Assembly (NCBI GenBank): GCA_000827265.1
Contig: KN834860.1
Location: forward strand, 4,257-68,256
DNA from: Collybiopsis luxurians FD-317 M1
Lineage: Eukaryota > Basidiomycota > Agaricomycetes > Agaricales > Omphalotaceae
Reading direction: 5' to 3'
Length of the DNA stretch: 64,000 bases
The translations under genes were made by a program, and so were the position numbers. Below, piece by piece: positions 35,046 through 47,046 of this stretch; the first letter of the stretch is position 1, and each line of letters begins with the position of its first letter. The notes beneath the pieces are model-generated. The model worked only from the letters and a program-made list of their open reading frames with translations. It did no database searches and was not told where the DNA came from.

Positions 35046-36330
35046 CTAGTTAATGAAGAATTCCGCCCCGGGCGGTTCCGACACTATTCGTACAACCTTC
35101 GAATTTTTACCACCAGAAATCTTCTCCCTAGTCCCCTTCATCATCGAGTTTCCATTCTTTCTGATCCCAAAATGCTTTTTCGACTCGGAAGCAGCAGTTA
35201 TTCTGAATTGTTCGAATCTGAAGGAGCCTGTTTGAAACGGGGGATGGTCTTCAAGATTGCATTCGAGGAGTGCGTGTCTCAGAGGAGATGGCCCTCTATA
35301 CTGGATCGCTCGAGCCGGAGCCGGAGCACTGATGTTAGGAAACTCTAAAATGGGCTGGAGTTTTGTAGGTGGAGGTTGGTTTGGTTTCACAATGGCATTG
35401 GAAGCTTTTTTTGTAGCTCCGCTAGTACAAGAATCGAGGAATTTATCATGACGGGAATAGGAAGGTGGAGGAAGGGAAAGAAGGATACTAAGTACAGGAG
35501 ATTTGATTGATTTTGATGATGGTGCAGACCGTACGAGATAATTGTTGTTCGATGTATCAGGTTTCGGAAGGGAAACTTTGGAAGAGACAGATAAAGTCCG
35601 ATGTCCGGAGGACCGATGCGAAGGAGGGGGAAGTGGGCGGCGGGAATTTGCGGAAGGTTTGTAAGAGGAATTGGTAAGTTTGGAGGTAGATGAAGGACAG
35701 CGAGATGTTGGACGGGCAAAGTTTGAGGAAGCTGAATCAGTATTGCAGTTAAGTTTGAGTTTAGCGGATGGAAAATACTGGACCGCACTACGCGAAGGAG
35801 GGGTATGAGGAGTGGAATCCACGTCGGAATTGCTGTTGAGCAAGGAAACAGAATTCGCCGAGGACAGTAATGCTGATGTGAGTGAGTCCGGAGGACGCGG
35901 TAGGGAGCGACGGCGAGTAGTTGAAGTATTCCGTACTGTAGATGCATTGTTTGAACTTGAAGACCTGCTTATGGTTCGCTGCATCGTAGCTGCTTTTTCC
36001 CTCGCCTGAGCCAATTGCGCTTCCGGATCTCTCACACGATTATCCAGCTCGCTCGCATAAGCGCGAGGAAGCTGATATAGAAGAAACGATCTGTTGAAGT
36101 GTTGAACATATAAGCCTCGATGTCTAGGAACGATGCAAAAAAACTTGCACGAATGATCCTACGGAAGCGGTAGCCCCAGACGCAACAACGACGGGTGAAT
36201 TATTCTGGTATCCTGCGATTGCAGAAACCAAGCCCAGTCCTAACACGACGACATTCAGTATCCATGACTGGACGATGCGCCTCAACGACCAGGACGTCAT
36301 TGGTGAATTGTATGGGGCCACGATAAGAAA
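35046..36330 (-). CDS. membrane-anchored coiled-coil, Ser/Pro-rich disordered protein
   Basis: On the minus strand an upstream exon (about 36321-36135) encodes a hydrophobic helix (SWILNVVVLGLGLVSAIAG). A long exon follows (about 36090-35046) with a coiled-coil start (YASELDNRV...QLAQAREKAATM), a basic RRRSLPRPPD segment and about 280 residues rich in Ser, Pro, Asn and Arg (PPPSHRSSGHR, PPTKLQPILEF), ending SEPPGAEFFIN. It is probably an intrinsically disordered cytoplasmic tail, perhaps a scaffold. No enzymatic domain. Just upstream the frame carries stops where the paralogue reads ARRRYG (TGA for CGA), so the N-terminus is probably damaged. How the two exons join is unresolved. Confidence 0.55.
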
Positions 36331-37180
36331 TTATCTTCTTCATACATTGAGAGTACTTTAATATAACGAGGTCTTCCATAATGCACTACTAATGCAGATA
36401 AGTATTAAAAAAAAACAGCCGCAGCTTTTTAATTCAACGACAGCACATTGGTGTTGGGATAAAAGCTGTAAATCTTCCTAGCTTTCTGTTCGTAGCAATC
36501 TTTGCAAACTTGTTCGTAACAACGCTAGTGTAGAGACTCTCTAAAGCTTAGCTCCAATATACCTGATGGAAGTTTTCGCCTACTGCGGATCGGATGGATA
36601 TCATGAGTAGGTCCATACTTGGTCATGCCTGAGACTGTATGCACATGGACTTCAGAGTCATATCCCGTGGCATGTATGTTGAGGCTTGGAGAATAAGAAT
36701 AGCGTACAAACGGTACCCACGTATGGATCAGCATGTACTGTGCACACAATCAAACGAAAGCTTTGGAGTGCTGGAATAAACTGTCAGTGGTCACTCGAAA
36801 GGACAGAGAACACCAATGAATTTCCATTTGACCTTGTGGTGAGAGTAGGAGGGAGGCAAACGAATGAGGGCGAGGGAGACAAACGAATGAGGGTGAATGC
36901 AACGATACACAGCAATGGAGGTGCTGCGGTGAACAACCGGCACTCGGCAACAAACAAGGAGTGCCTCTAGAACGACCGTCACAGTGAAAGAACATCAGGT
37001 AAAGTTTCCTCTCGCTTTCGCATGATCGCAGCAGTCATTATCTGTAAACATACCGTCTGCGCGACGCGTATATCATACTCTTTGGATAGCCCGCGTTTAA
37101 CGGAGTATCCTGCCTGCATATCTCGACCATATCAGGCTTATTTACCATAGCATGTGAATATCAACTTAGAATTTTTTTTG
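36331..37180. repeat. upstream part of the tandem-duplicated unit, copy 2
   Basis: Second copy of the sequence at 33.87-34.31 kb, with an inserted stretch of about 180 bp containing GGCAAACGAATGAGGG and GACAAACGAATGAGGG near-repeats. No gene seen. Confidence 0.65.
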
Positions 37181-37189
37181 ATATCCTCA

Positions 37190-37305
37190 ACCCCGGACCC
37201 TAACCATGGGGGCTCTGCCCCCAAACCCCCTAACCAACCCTAACCAAACCCTAACCACCTAACCGGGCACGCCTGCGGCGTGCAAAAACCCTTAACCAAC
37301 CAACC
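37190..37305 (-). repeat. interstitial telomere-like patch with hairpins
   Basis: CCCTAACC/CCTAACCAA words surround two perfect short hairpins: GGGGGC-TCT-GCCCCC (about 37208-37222) and GCACGCC-TGC-GGCGTGC (about 37267-37283). This is the opposite sense of the patch at 16.28-16.38 kb, which also sits beside a TCT-loop hairpin. Confidence 0.8.
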
Positions 37306-37800
37306 TCCCGAGCGCTTATCGTTATCAGTGTGAGAGCTTACATAAACTTTGTGCGGACAGGGTTTTCGCATCTACCCAGCTAAATGGTGGCCCACGAAAA
37401 CTAACACAAGTGTCCCAGGACGCTTTCTCGACAGAAGCAGCTGTAGAAACCTTAATACATGCAGTGAGGTCGATACCCGAAGAAAAGCTCGAAGTTATCT
37501 TGAATCGGGGCACCGATAGCTTGTTGCACGTCTCATCTGAGAACTTGCAGATATGCGTGCTCAAGATCAAAGGCACAAAAGGGAAGCATCAATCATAATA
37601 CCAGCGTTGTGCTTCGTGACGGTGGTATTGTTTGTAGATGGTTCTGTTGATGCTAGACCGTATTCCGGGCAAGTACAACGCGGAAAGGTCATGGTCGAGA
37701 GCAGAGTAGTTATAATGATCTCGGCATTCGTACCAGAGCAATTTTTAAGCAGCCAATAATTTATATCAAATACGTTGGATATAGGAACTACGATTAACAC
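37306..37800. other. no firm gene
   Basis: Overlapping frames on both strands. A minus piece (TASTEPSTNNTTVTKHN type) is Thr/Asn-rich, and a plus frame at 37410-37598 (FSTEAAVETLIHAVRSIPEE) looks helical. Neither has a family match that I know. Confidence 0.3.
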
Positions 37801-39336
37801 TCACACCTCCGAATCAGCCACTTTTTCCTGCGGAGTCTGTGGTTCCAATTCCACCCCTGGTTGACTTCCGAGCTCTTCATCCCTCCAACCCGAACCTAGA
37901 CTTCCAAAAGTGTTCCCGGCAGAGGGCGAAGGCGCGAAGGAGATATGGGTCTGGCTGAAAGCGTTCCCGGATGATGATGGGTGAGTACCAGGTAAAATTT
38001 CAGTTGTCAAGTGGGACAACGAGCGACTATGATGGATGATCAAGATAATAAGTGTTGGATATAAGGCCTGATAGCGATAAATCGTGCAAAAGGTAAAGAG
38101 TTAGTAGAGTGATATGGATCGTGAAAGTTCTTACCGCAACCAAGTTCATAATTACACCCCAGACGTGAGATGCAATATTCAGAGGGCTATTGCTGCTGCT
38201 CTGATCGTCAAGGAAAGCGATGCATACATTAATGACCTGAGTGCCATTTTGAGTTAGATTCGTGCACATCAAATACATCTTCCCCGGTAAACATACGCAC
38301 TTGGAGGACAATATACACCACCCCCGACTCCGTCAATAATATCAACACCTTTGCAGCTTTTGAAGGTCCCATTCCGAGGGTTTTCATGAACCTTCGGTGT
38401 TTACTGGTTAGAAAGGATAAATTAGCCAAAACGGAGTCAGATATTCAACCAACTCTGAGTCTTACCATGCCTTGATCCCGATGAGAACAGTCGAGGAGAA
38501 ATTGGTGGCAATACTAGCGGTATAACCAGCAATCACGAGAGATCCAAAGAGACTGTTTGGTTCGATGATCGAAGGGTTGACGGATGCTATGGTTCTTAAT
38601 GTTGATGAAGTAATGAAAATAGCTGGGAGGCTATTTATCAGTACGTCTTCAGACTTCCTTAGAGCTCCAAAATCCTTACCGAAAGTCGCTAGCAGGAAGA
38701 ATCCAGGAATAATTACAACAACTTGTCTTTCAGTCCAAACCGCCCAAGCCCTCCAGACGACGATTCCATCTCCAAACATATACTTTAGAATCGATCAAAG
38801 AAACGATAAATGAATCGCTGCCTCAGCCCTGGTTTTCAGACGAAGAAATTAGTTACTCACCAGTAACCCATTAACACCCCCAAGCCACATCTCGGCGATA
38901 CTTAATTGTAAAATACTATTACTTGCAATTGAGAATCTCTGCGCGAGCGGCAGTTCGGTGTTCTTGACAAGAGCAGTCTGCATGAGGACAAAAACTATGC
39001 CCTCGTACAAGCAGAAATAGGCAGTTGTAATTAAGAATGTTGTAAGGAGGAAGGCGACGAGGATCCAGGTGAATTTGGTCTTGGTACGGGAGCTGATAAT
39101 AAAGAGTTTGTACTGTTTTGTGGAAATCGATTTTACAGCAAGTCTTACAGGACGGAGTGCAATGCCTGAAAAGCAAGAAAAGCATAGAGGCCTACGAACA
39201 AGTTCGAGTTAGTTTCCTGTCAGGGAGGCCACGATAAGGGCGTACCGTAAAATAAAGTCAGAGGAACAGTGTACGCAAAGTCCCGTATGAAAAGCTCCGC
39301 AGCTAATTGAAGCTGTTCCGTCTCTGCTGGGGTCAT
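37801..39336 (-). CDS. seven-transmembrane integral membrane protein (Agaricomycete expanded family)
   Basis: Minus strand with at least five short introns. The start is MTPAETEQLQLAAELF at 39336. Exon 1 ends at 39246 and exon 2 starts at 39165. Helices seen in order: around AYTVPLTLFYG, WILVAFLLTTFLITTAYF, FVLMQTALV with SILQLSIAEM, VVVIIPGFFLLATF, FGSLVIAGYTASIATNF, KVLILLTESGVVYIVLQ and YPTLIILIIHHSRSL. The family signature GDGIVVWRAWAVW is present. The C-terminal tail (about 38020-37801) is Ser/Gly/Pro-rich and cytoplasmic. Such proteins form large families in mushrooms, look receptor-like, and have no established function. The coding parts appear intact, unlike most neighbours in the 15-kb segment. 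Confidence 0.82.
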
Positions 39337-39952
39337 CTCTAGCCGCAAATCTAGTGCTGAGGGAGGAAGAGGAATTGAAGCGGCAAATGGGGAGGAGGGC
39401 GAACGTTCTAGGGCTCTTTAGGACTTCCAAATCGCGTCAAATCCAAATCGCGTCAAATGACATGTTACGCAATCGTAAAGCCGCAGCGGATGAAACACGA
39501 TAGTCTCCAATTAATCAGAATCATGATTGCAATAGGAAGGCGTTGGTCAAATGAGCGTCCGAGGATATTCAAAGCCAAGATGTTTTGCCTCCCGTCTTAC
39601 GGTAAATCATTGAATTGATGGACAGATATGATTAGCGTGCATCAAACGGAGATTTTTCACTCATCTGTTCCGTTCAGCCTCGTCCAGTCAGTTAAAAGGA
39701 TATATAGCATGTTCTGTCAATGATTGGATGGCGTATAATGTTAACATATGTACAACCGAACCGGTGAATAGTCACGCCGTTCAAGACACACCGCGGCCGA
39801 GCTGTTAGTCACATACTCGCCGATCAGCAGGAAGTTTTTACAATTCAACCACCGACGATCGTCCTGACGAATTATTGAACATTGCCGCTTGGTTAGAGTT
39901 TTTCTCGATAGTTAAAGTAAAAAGGAAATAAAAACCACAAATTTTACCACTA
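39337..39952. other. upstream region of the 7-TM gene
   Basis: No gene seen. Holds the presumed promoter of the minus-strand 7-TM gene and the 3' flank of the tRNA. Confidence 0.4.
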
Positions 39953-40035
39953 TGGACACTAGGAGAGTCAAACTCCTGACCTCACGCACTCGATCATATG
40001 CGAAGCGTGCGCGCTACCAACTGTGCCAAGTGCCC
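39953..40035 (-). tRNA. tRNA-Ala (CGC) with 10-nt intron
   Basis: Minus strand, 83 nt. The acceptor stem GGGCACT / AGTGTCC pairs fully with a G3-U70 wobble, the classic tRNA-Ala identity pair, and the discriminator is A. D-arm GCAC-AGTTGGTA-GCGC (one A-C mismatch). Anticodon stem CACGC/GCGTG encloses a TTCGCA...T loop, giving anticodon CGC. A 10-nt intron TATGATCGAG (39989-39998) sits after position 37, the standard place. Variable loop AGGTC; T-arm AGGAG-TTTGACT-CTCCT, where the usual TTCGA reads TTTGA. The D-stem mismatch and the T-loop change are both transition-type and may mean a decaying copy. Confidence 0.85.
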
Positions 40036-41546
40036 ATATTTCAATTTCCGTAGATCACCCACAGTACCACAGTGCTCCGCTCAATCGCTCCGCGTTATCA
40101 GAATTAAGTTACCATAAAAATTCAACAAAAAATCAGGACATGGTAGTGTGTGGCGAGGAAAGTCACGTTGAGATTAACGGGCGTCAGCCGCAACTCCGAG
40201 GGAAAGTAGAACCTAGATACCAAGGCGAGATTGGGCATGGTCCAGTTTAGGGCTACCAGAAAGGCGGCCCAGCGACTCGAAACCTCAACGATTGAGACAT
40301 GCAAAAGACGGAACCGAAACTGCTGCTGTATTGCGAGAACAATATAGGATGGACGAAGATGTCTGTTATCGATGCAAGTATATATACCTTACTTTTGGAT
40401 ATCTTATTCATTTCTTATTCTCAGTGTAACTTGCGAGTCCAGAGAAACACTTTTCGCGTTCGTTTGAATGGGTCAAGAACCAGACAAAGAGCTCAGCGAT
40501 CTTTTATCGCACCTCCCTCCACGACTTGCTCTAGAAATACCATGGTCGATGCCTGTTGGGATCGGCGCACAAAACTAGTTCATAGTCGAACGGTAGTGTG
40601 CGAAGAAGCATCATAATGATTTAGGTGGGACTGGGAGAAGATACAAAAAGAATCCGAGAAAAAGTGGATAACGAAACGCGAACAGCAGCATCACAGGTCG
40701 TTGAACGATGATCAAGATAAGTATATGCAAATTTGTATCCTTTGGGATCGGGGCTTGGTGTATGTATGCCCCAAGCGGGTGCTAGCCCAAAGGATGCGTC
40801 TGGACTACATCGAATGGTCACGCGAGATATATCGGGTACTTTCTGACAGTGCAAACGACCTCAAAAATCACAGTTAACTACCCACATGCAATGACAGGCG
40901 AAAATAATGATTTCCACCATCATTATACTGAATACAATCGAATGCAACAGCAATAAGGCACATCGACAGGCCCGGCTCATTAAAGAAGGATATACTGTCC
41001 CAGCCATTAGGCATAACATGTTTCGAACTACAAATATCAGACTTCTCTGTCATCAAGGGGGTGATGCGAACCATTGCGAGGTGAAACCGGCTGCTACATA
41101 TCTTTCGATCCTTATATTCTTTCGATCCTTATATTATAAAACTTGGGAACTTTTAGACGCCTGTTAGATTTGTAATAATGACTAATAATTACTAATCACT
41201 TTTTGGCGCTGTCTCGCGCAATTTCCGAAATTTCCGAAATTCCTGTATATCCGATCCGAATATCCGAATATCCGAAAATACCGGTGATCACCACTATTGT
41301 ATCTCCGGCCCGTGATCGGCCATGCATTGAAGTCCTTGCTGCTTGCGCGTTGTCTACACCTGTATTTTTTTATTTTATATCTCTTCTCTCTTCTTTCATT
41401 GCATTGCTCCCCTTTTCCTTTTGCTGAGGTGTTACATAAATAATGTATGTCTAAATAAAATTAGAGCTAATTTTTGAATTGTTCTTTCTTACACTGCAAT
41501 TACTTTTTGAAAGGGAGAATACTGAGGACAATGACATGTATGTTCT
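40036..41546. other. no firm gene; short simple repeats near 41.2 kb
   Basis: The minus strand near 40.98-40.89 kb has a hydrophobic segment (ALLLLHSIVFSIMMVEIIIF) that may be a remnant of another 7-TM gene. The plus strand at 41215-41283 has tandem TTTCCGAAA and AATATCCG words. The rest, up to the Helitron, shows nothing clear. Confidence 0.3.
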
Positions 41547-44500
41547 TTGTTTGAATTCAGTCTGTACCATGAAATCTCTTTATCTATTCATAGGGAGACA
41601 CCACTTAATACACCACAATGTAACCGCAATGCAGAACGCACACGTGAAAGAAACTCCCGAGAAATGAATAGTCCACAGAATCGTCGACTTCCGCAGCATC
41701 AGAACTATGCCCCAATTCCATTTAATCTCAATAATCCCCAATTCCAGCATTATCAAAATATACCTGATGATCCTTTTCGGGTTGTCCAACATGGCAACCA
41801 ACACCTTTATTTGACTCAGGGAATTGCAAATCAATTGAGGGAACTACCTCCATTAGTCCCAATTACAAGAGGGCGTGGTAGAGCAAGATCTGCAAGGGTC
41901 AATATGACATTTATGATATTTTCCTTTGATAATTATATTTGCAGCCACCTGACCTTCAGTAAAATATTCAGCCCATTCCTGTAAATCTGCCAAATGTATG
42001 TGTTATGATGCACAAATTCTGTAATTTGCATTTACTGTTAACATGTGTTTACATACATTAGTATCAAATCTGCCTCAAAATTTGCAAGAACAATTAGCTT
42101 TGCTGCCTCCACTGCATCCTGTTCGTGGCAGCAGAGGCAGAGGTGGGAGAGGAAGAGGTTCATTCCCTGTTCTTCCGTACCAACAGCATTTTACTCCCTC
42201 CCCTCCTCCATCTCCTACACCTCCCCAGCAGCTCCCTCCTGCAAGCTCTCCATCACCTGGCCCCCAATCTCCATCAACTGGCTCCCAATCACCTTCACCT
42301 GGCTCCCAATCACCTTCACCATCACCATCTCCTTCACCATCACCCTCCCCTTCCCCACCCCCACAACATCCACCCTTTCCTATTCCTGTGGCTGAGCTTC
42401 CAATAGCAATGAGGCCACTACTGAACAATGCTGTTTATAATAACCTTTACTTAGGGCAAATGAACATGGAATGCCCAAGGTGCCATGCATTACATTGGAA
42501 GGCTGAAAAGCTTAAGAATTGATCACTTGCAAATCCCAGATTTGGTACATGTTGCAAGTCTGGCAAAGTTAAACTTCCATATTTGCAGAGACCTCCTGTT
42601 GAATTATACAGATTATTAAATGGAGAGGATCATAACTCTAAACATTTTTTAGAGAATATTAGAGCTTACAATGCTGCTTTTGCTTTTATATCCTTGGGTA
42701 TGAAGACACAACCCCATAATGATCCTGAACTGCCCCAAACAGGGATAAGGCAATTTAAGATCAAGGGAGAACTTTATCATAGTTTGGGCTCACCGCTGCC
42801 TGAGGCAGGCAGAAACCCAGTTTATGCTCAGCTATATATTATGACACCTGAAACTGCCCTTGAAAAGAGACTTGCCAATAATACTGGCTTTGGATTATGC
42901 CCAGATATTATGACTACACTGGATGATTGCCTGTGCTCCTATAATCACTTTTTTGAGTTATATCAAACAGCACATGAATGTATTGGTACTATGGAGAGGG
43001 AAAATCCTGGGTCTTCTAACAACTCTGCATGTGTAAGACTTCACTTTTTGGAAACAACTGATAGCAGAAGGTATAATTTGCCTACTGTGGAAGAAATTGC
43101 AGTTGTTCTTCCAGGACCTGGTGAGGCTACAGACCACTGAGATATTATTCTTCAACATAAGGCCAGTCCTCTCAAAAGAATTTATGAGACCAATCCTGCC
43201 TATGCACCTTTGCATTATGTGCTGTTATTTCCAAGAGGGGAATTGGGCTGGCATCATAGAATCAAATATGCCAACAATGAGGGAAGTAGGTCTGATGCTG
43301 AACAAGATGAAAGTGAAACTTCTAAAAGAAAATATGTTTCACAAATGGAATATTATGCCTACCGGATCCATCATTGAAAGTCTGAGTTTGAGTCCTCACA
43401 TCTATTCATGGCTAAGAATTTATTCCAGCAGTATATTGTTGATGCATTTGCTCAAATTGATCAGCAACAACTGAACTGGCTGAAATATCATCAGAAGGAG
43501 CTTAGAGCAGAGGTCTATAGTGGATTGACTGATGCAGTTCAAGCAGGTGATACAAATCTAGCAGATATTGGACAACGTGTCATTTTGCCTTCTTCATATA
43601 TTGGTGGTTCCAGACATATGTTTCAGTTGTATCAGGACTCACTTGCTTTGTCGCGTCATTTTGGCAAGCCCGATTTATTTCTTACAATTACAGCAAATCC
43701 TAATGCACCTGAAATTAAAGAGACACTATTTCCAGGGCAAACTTCAAATGATCGTCCTGATATCATTGCCCAAGTCTTTTGAGAGAAAGTGCGAAAAATG
43801 CTGAAGCTAATTGATAAAGGCTGTTTTGGAGAATGCCGAGGGAGAGTCTATACAATAGAGTTTCAGAAAAGAGGATTGCCTCATATTCACATTCTTATTT
43901 TTCTCCATCCCAGTGCTAGATTTGAAGAGGCTCATCAAATAGACCAGCTTATTTCAGCTCAGCTGCCAGATCCTGAGCTACAACCAGAGTTATTCAAAGC
44001 TGTAGAGAAGCTCATGATCCATGGACCATGTGGAGAGCTTAATCCTCATGCTTCCTGTATGAAAGATGGAAAATGTTCAAAAGGATTTCCCAAAAGCTTT
44101 CAACAAGATACTACACTATCACAAAATGGTTACCCAGTTTATGCTTGACCTGAAAATGGAAGGAAATGTATTAAGGTTGTCAGTGGTCATGAGATTGAGC
44201 TTGACAATCGATGGGTGGTACCTTATAATGCATGGGCTCTCCTTGAATGGTCAAGCCATGTTAATCTTGAATGTTGTGTGTCTATAAGAGCACATAAATA
44301 TCTCCATAAATATATTTACAAAGGTCATGATCGTACTACCATGCAAATTGGCATGAATCAAGATGAGGTGCAGCTTTACTTGGACTCAAGATATGTTTCT
44401 GGATCTGAGAGTACTTGGAGAATATTACACTATCCTATGCATGAAGAGAAACCTAATGTTGTCCATTTGGCTGTACATGAACCAGGAGGCCAGTTAGTGG

Positions 44501-45425
44501 TATTTAATGCACAAGAAATTGCTCAGCGAATTGTAAATTGTGCCAGCAGCAAAGATAGTACACTTTTGGGTTGGTGTAAGCAAATGCTGAGGAAGAGAGA
44601 AAAGCTCAAGAGAATCCAGCAAATGCTGTCACTACTGCTCGATCTTTGCTGTACCAGCAATTTCCATCAATTTGGTCTTGGACAAAGAGCAAGCACCACT
44701 GGAAACTTCGTGACAAACCTAAGCCAGCAGTTGGTCGGATGTATTTTGTTCATCCAGCAGCTGGTGAAAGGTTCTATATAAGACTTCTTCTTACAGCTGT
44801 TTGTGGTGCCACCTCTTTTGCCAACCTTCAAACATTTAATGGAGTAGAGTATCCTTCTTTTCAACAAGCATGGTTGGTATGGGGCCTTCTGCAGGATGAT
44901 GCTGAATGGAAAGAATGTATAGAGGATGCACGTCACATGCAAACAGGTCCAGGTCTTCGATCATTATTTGCCACCATATTGAAGGATTGCAATCCTGCCC
45001 AGCCTGGAGTACTGTGGAATCAATTCAAACAGTATATATGTGATGATCTTGAGCATTATTTGCATAGAGAGAAGATTGTGAAATATCCAAGTCAGAGTGA
45101 AGTTGAGGATTATGGGCTATATTTGATTGATAAGATTCTATTCCATGCTGGTGTCTTTGAAGGTGTAAAGCATTATCGAGGAATGCCAGTCCCTAACTAT
45201 GAATTTTGGACTCAAATTGAAGGCAACCGTTTGATAGCAGAACAACTGGACTTCAGTGTGGGAGAGCAGCTACAAAAGGCCAATGAAAATATTGCAATGC
45301 TCAATACAAACCAAAGGAATGCATTTGAGAAGGTGATGGAGGCCATTACTGGGAATAGGCCCAGAATGTTTTTTCTGCATGGTCCTGCTGGGACTGGAAA
45401 AACTGTTACTTATAATACTCTATGC
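41547..45425 (+). pseudogene. Helitron Rep/helicase, broken
   Basis: The plus strand encodes, in order: an N-terminal Arg/Gly- and Ser/Pro-rich region (41.6-42.4 kb); the CPRCHALHW zinc-finger motif; Helitron N-terminal domain; the Rep HUH motif FQKRGLPHIHILIFL (about 43.86 kb); KYLHKYIYKGHD; the Rep Tyr region LYLDSRYVSG...TWRI; and a Pif1-like helicase start with GPAGTGKT (about 45.38-45.41 kb). From 42043 to about 44.57 kb one frame is used but carries TGA stops at 42520, 43138, 43375, 43780 and 44146. A frame change follows near 44575. The helicase stops just after Walker A at about 45425, replaced by TPR-coding sequence. Helitrons move by rolling-circle replication. This copy cannot encode a working protein. 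I could not fix the 5' TC and 3' CTRR termini. Confidence 0.95.
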
Positions 45426-45954
45426 TATAAGTCTGGGAAATAGTTGTTTGATTCAACATAAACATTCTGAAGCTGAAGAAATTCTTACAGAGACAAAAGC
45501 TGCATTTGAAAGCATAGGGTCCCAACTTGGTCTTGCACAGTGTCTTCAAAGCTTGGGTAATAGTTGCTGGATTGAAAGTCAAAGCCCTAAAGCCAAAGAT
45601 TTACTTGAAGAGGCCAAACTCATATATGAAAGTCTTCAAAACCAGTTTGGTACTGCACAGTGTCTTAAAAGCTTGGGAAGTATTTATCAGATGGAAAAAC
45701 AATACCCTGAGGCTAAAGCAATGCTTTCAGAGGCAAAAATTAAATTTGAAAGCTTTGGACATCAAGTCAATACTGCACAGTGCCTCTGCTGGTTAGGTGA
45801 TATATTCAACATTGAAAAAAATTACCATGAAGCTCAACAAACTTTTCTGGAGGCCAAAGTCATATTTGAACAGATTGGCAACCAATCTGGTGCTGAGGCA
45901 TGTCTTCGCAAATTAGTTCATATTTCTGAAACAGAGTATGGAAAGCACTCCTGA
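45426..45954 (+). pseudogene. tetratricopeptide (TPR) array fragment, NLR-type
   Basis: Open to TGA at 45952-45954. It has about four and a half TPR units of 40 residues, each of the form SLGNSC...EA...LxEAKxxFESIGxQxGxAQCL. This subtype is common as the C-terminal sensor of fungal NACHT or NB-ARC proteins. No start of its own: it begins inside a repeat unit exactly where the Helitron helicase reading ends, in another frame (+1 relative to the helicase). The array ends with a degenerate helix (LRKLVHISETEYGKHS). It could be host sequence captured by the Helitron or joined to it by deletion. Confidence 0.85.
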
Positions 45955-47046
45955 CTGGTCAAATTGCTCACAGTATGCTGAGCTTGACTTTGAAGTAACA
46001 ATTCATAATGTAATGTAAGACTTGATTGTTGTGTTACAGTGTACTAGTGCAGGCTTTCAATTTTATTGCATTAACTAATTGCTGATATGGTAACAATAAG
46101 TCATCAAAATGTCATTTATTATTGAGTATATCTATCTGACCATCATAATGGATGTGATCGAAATTAATAGGATAATATTTCCATGGCCCAGAAAGTGCAA
46201 CTGCATACAATTAAAGATCAGCGTGTTATACGAGATCTTGATTATGCAAACTTTCACCCCATGTAAAAAACCACTGAAATGCTGTAGGAGAACTAAACGT
46301 CATTCTAAGACATTGAATTGCAGTTTCTAGTACCATAGGTGATGCTCATATTGCAACAGGAAATTTCCATGAATTTTTTTGATTATTCTTATTTTTGACG
46401 GGAAGTGGAGTGGGAGGTGGATTTGTGGAGGGAGGTATATTCATCGAAAAAAAATTGATCCGGAGCTTGTGTAGTTGTCGCCACGGAGATGTCAAATGAA
46501 ATCGGCCTGTTCAATGTATTACAATTGCTATATGAATTTTTTTGCTGTATCTCGCTTGATTGCAAGTGCAAGCTCAGAATGTAATAAAATGTTGTGGAAC
46601 ATTATAGAAATGTCTCATGGTTTACGTACTGTTTCTTATTCTTCTTGGTTCATCTGTAGACTCCTCAGATTATTACACGAGATACTTAATGCTGAGGTGG
46701 ATATCTGAGATAGGGCTTGTGCAGCGCAGGAAGAAGGCATCTGAGAGTACTTCATAAGCCTATCTACATGACTTAAACGGCTACAATTATACAGCAGTGG
46801 GCTACAACCCATATATACAGTACAGGCACCTGACACGGTTAACCATATTACAGATTAATAGGTATTAAAATTAGGAAATAAGCGTAGCTTGCGGCAGAGA
46901 AACATAAGTCTATGGTTTGGAGGCAGCGCACTGGCACTGTTGCACGAATCCCACAACGTATTTGTATCTATCCATTCCTCTTCACAGTCGTTGCCGTTAT
47001 TTTGGAAAGTAAAATATCACAAAAAGTAAACTCACACAGTATCGAG
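45955..47046. other. no gene seen
   Basis: A/T-rich. Presumably contains the 3' remains of the Helitron or the flank of the TPR fragment. No CTRR-ending hairpin could be assigned with confidence. Confidence 0.35.

Noticed and set aside
42043..42420. Minus-strand Gly/Glu/Asp-rich frame opposite the Helitron linker
   Set aside because: Low-complexity complement of the Ser/Pro repeats in the Helitron protein.
45379..45954. Helicase-TPR fusion protein as a new gene
   Set aside because: The two parts are in different frames and the upstream Helitron frame carries several stops, so no fused protein can be made from this copy.
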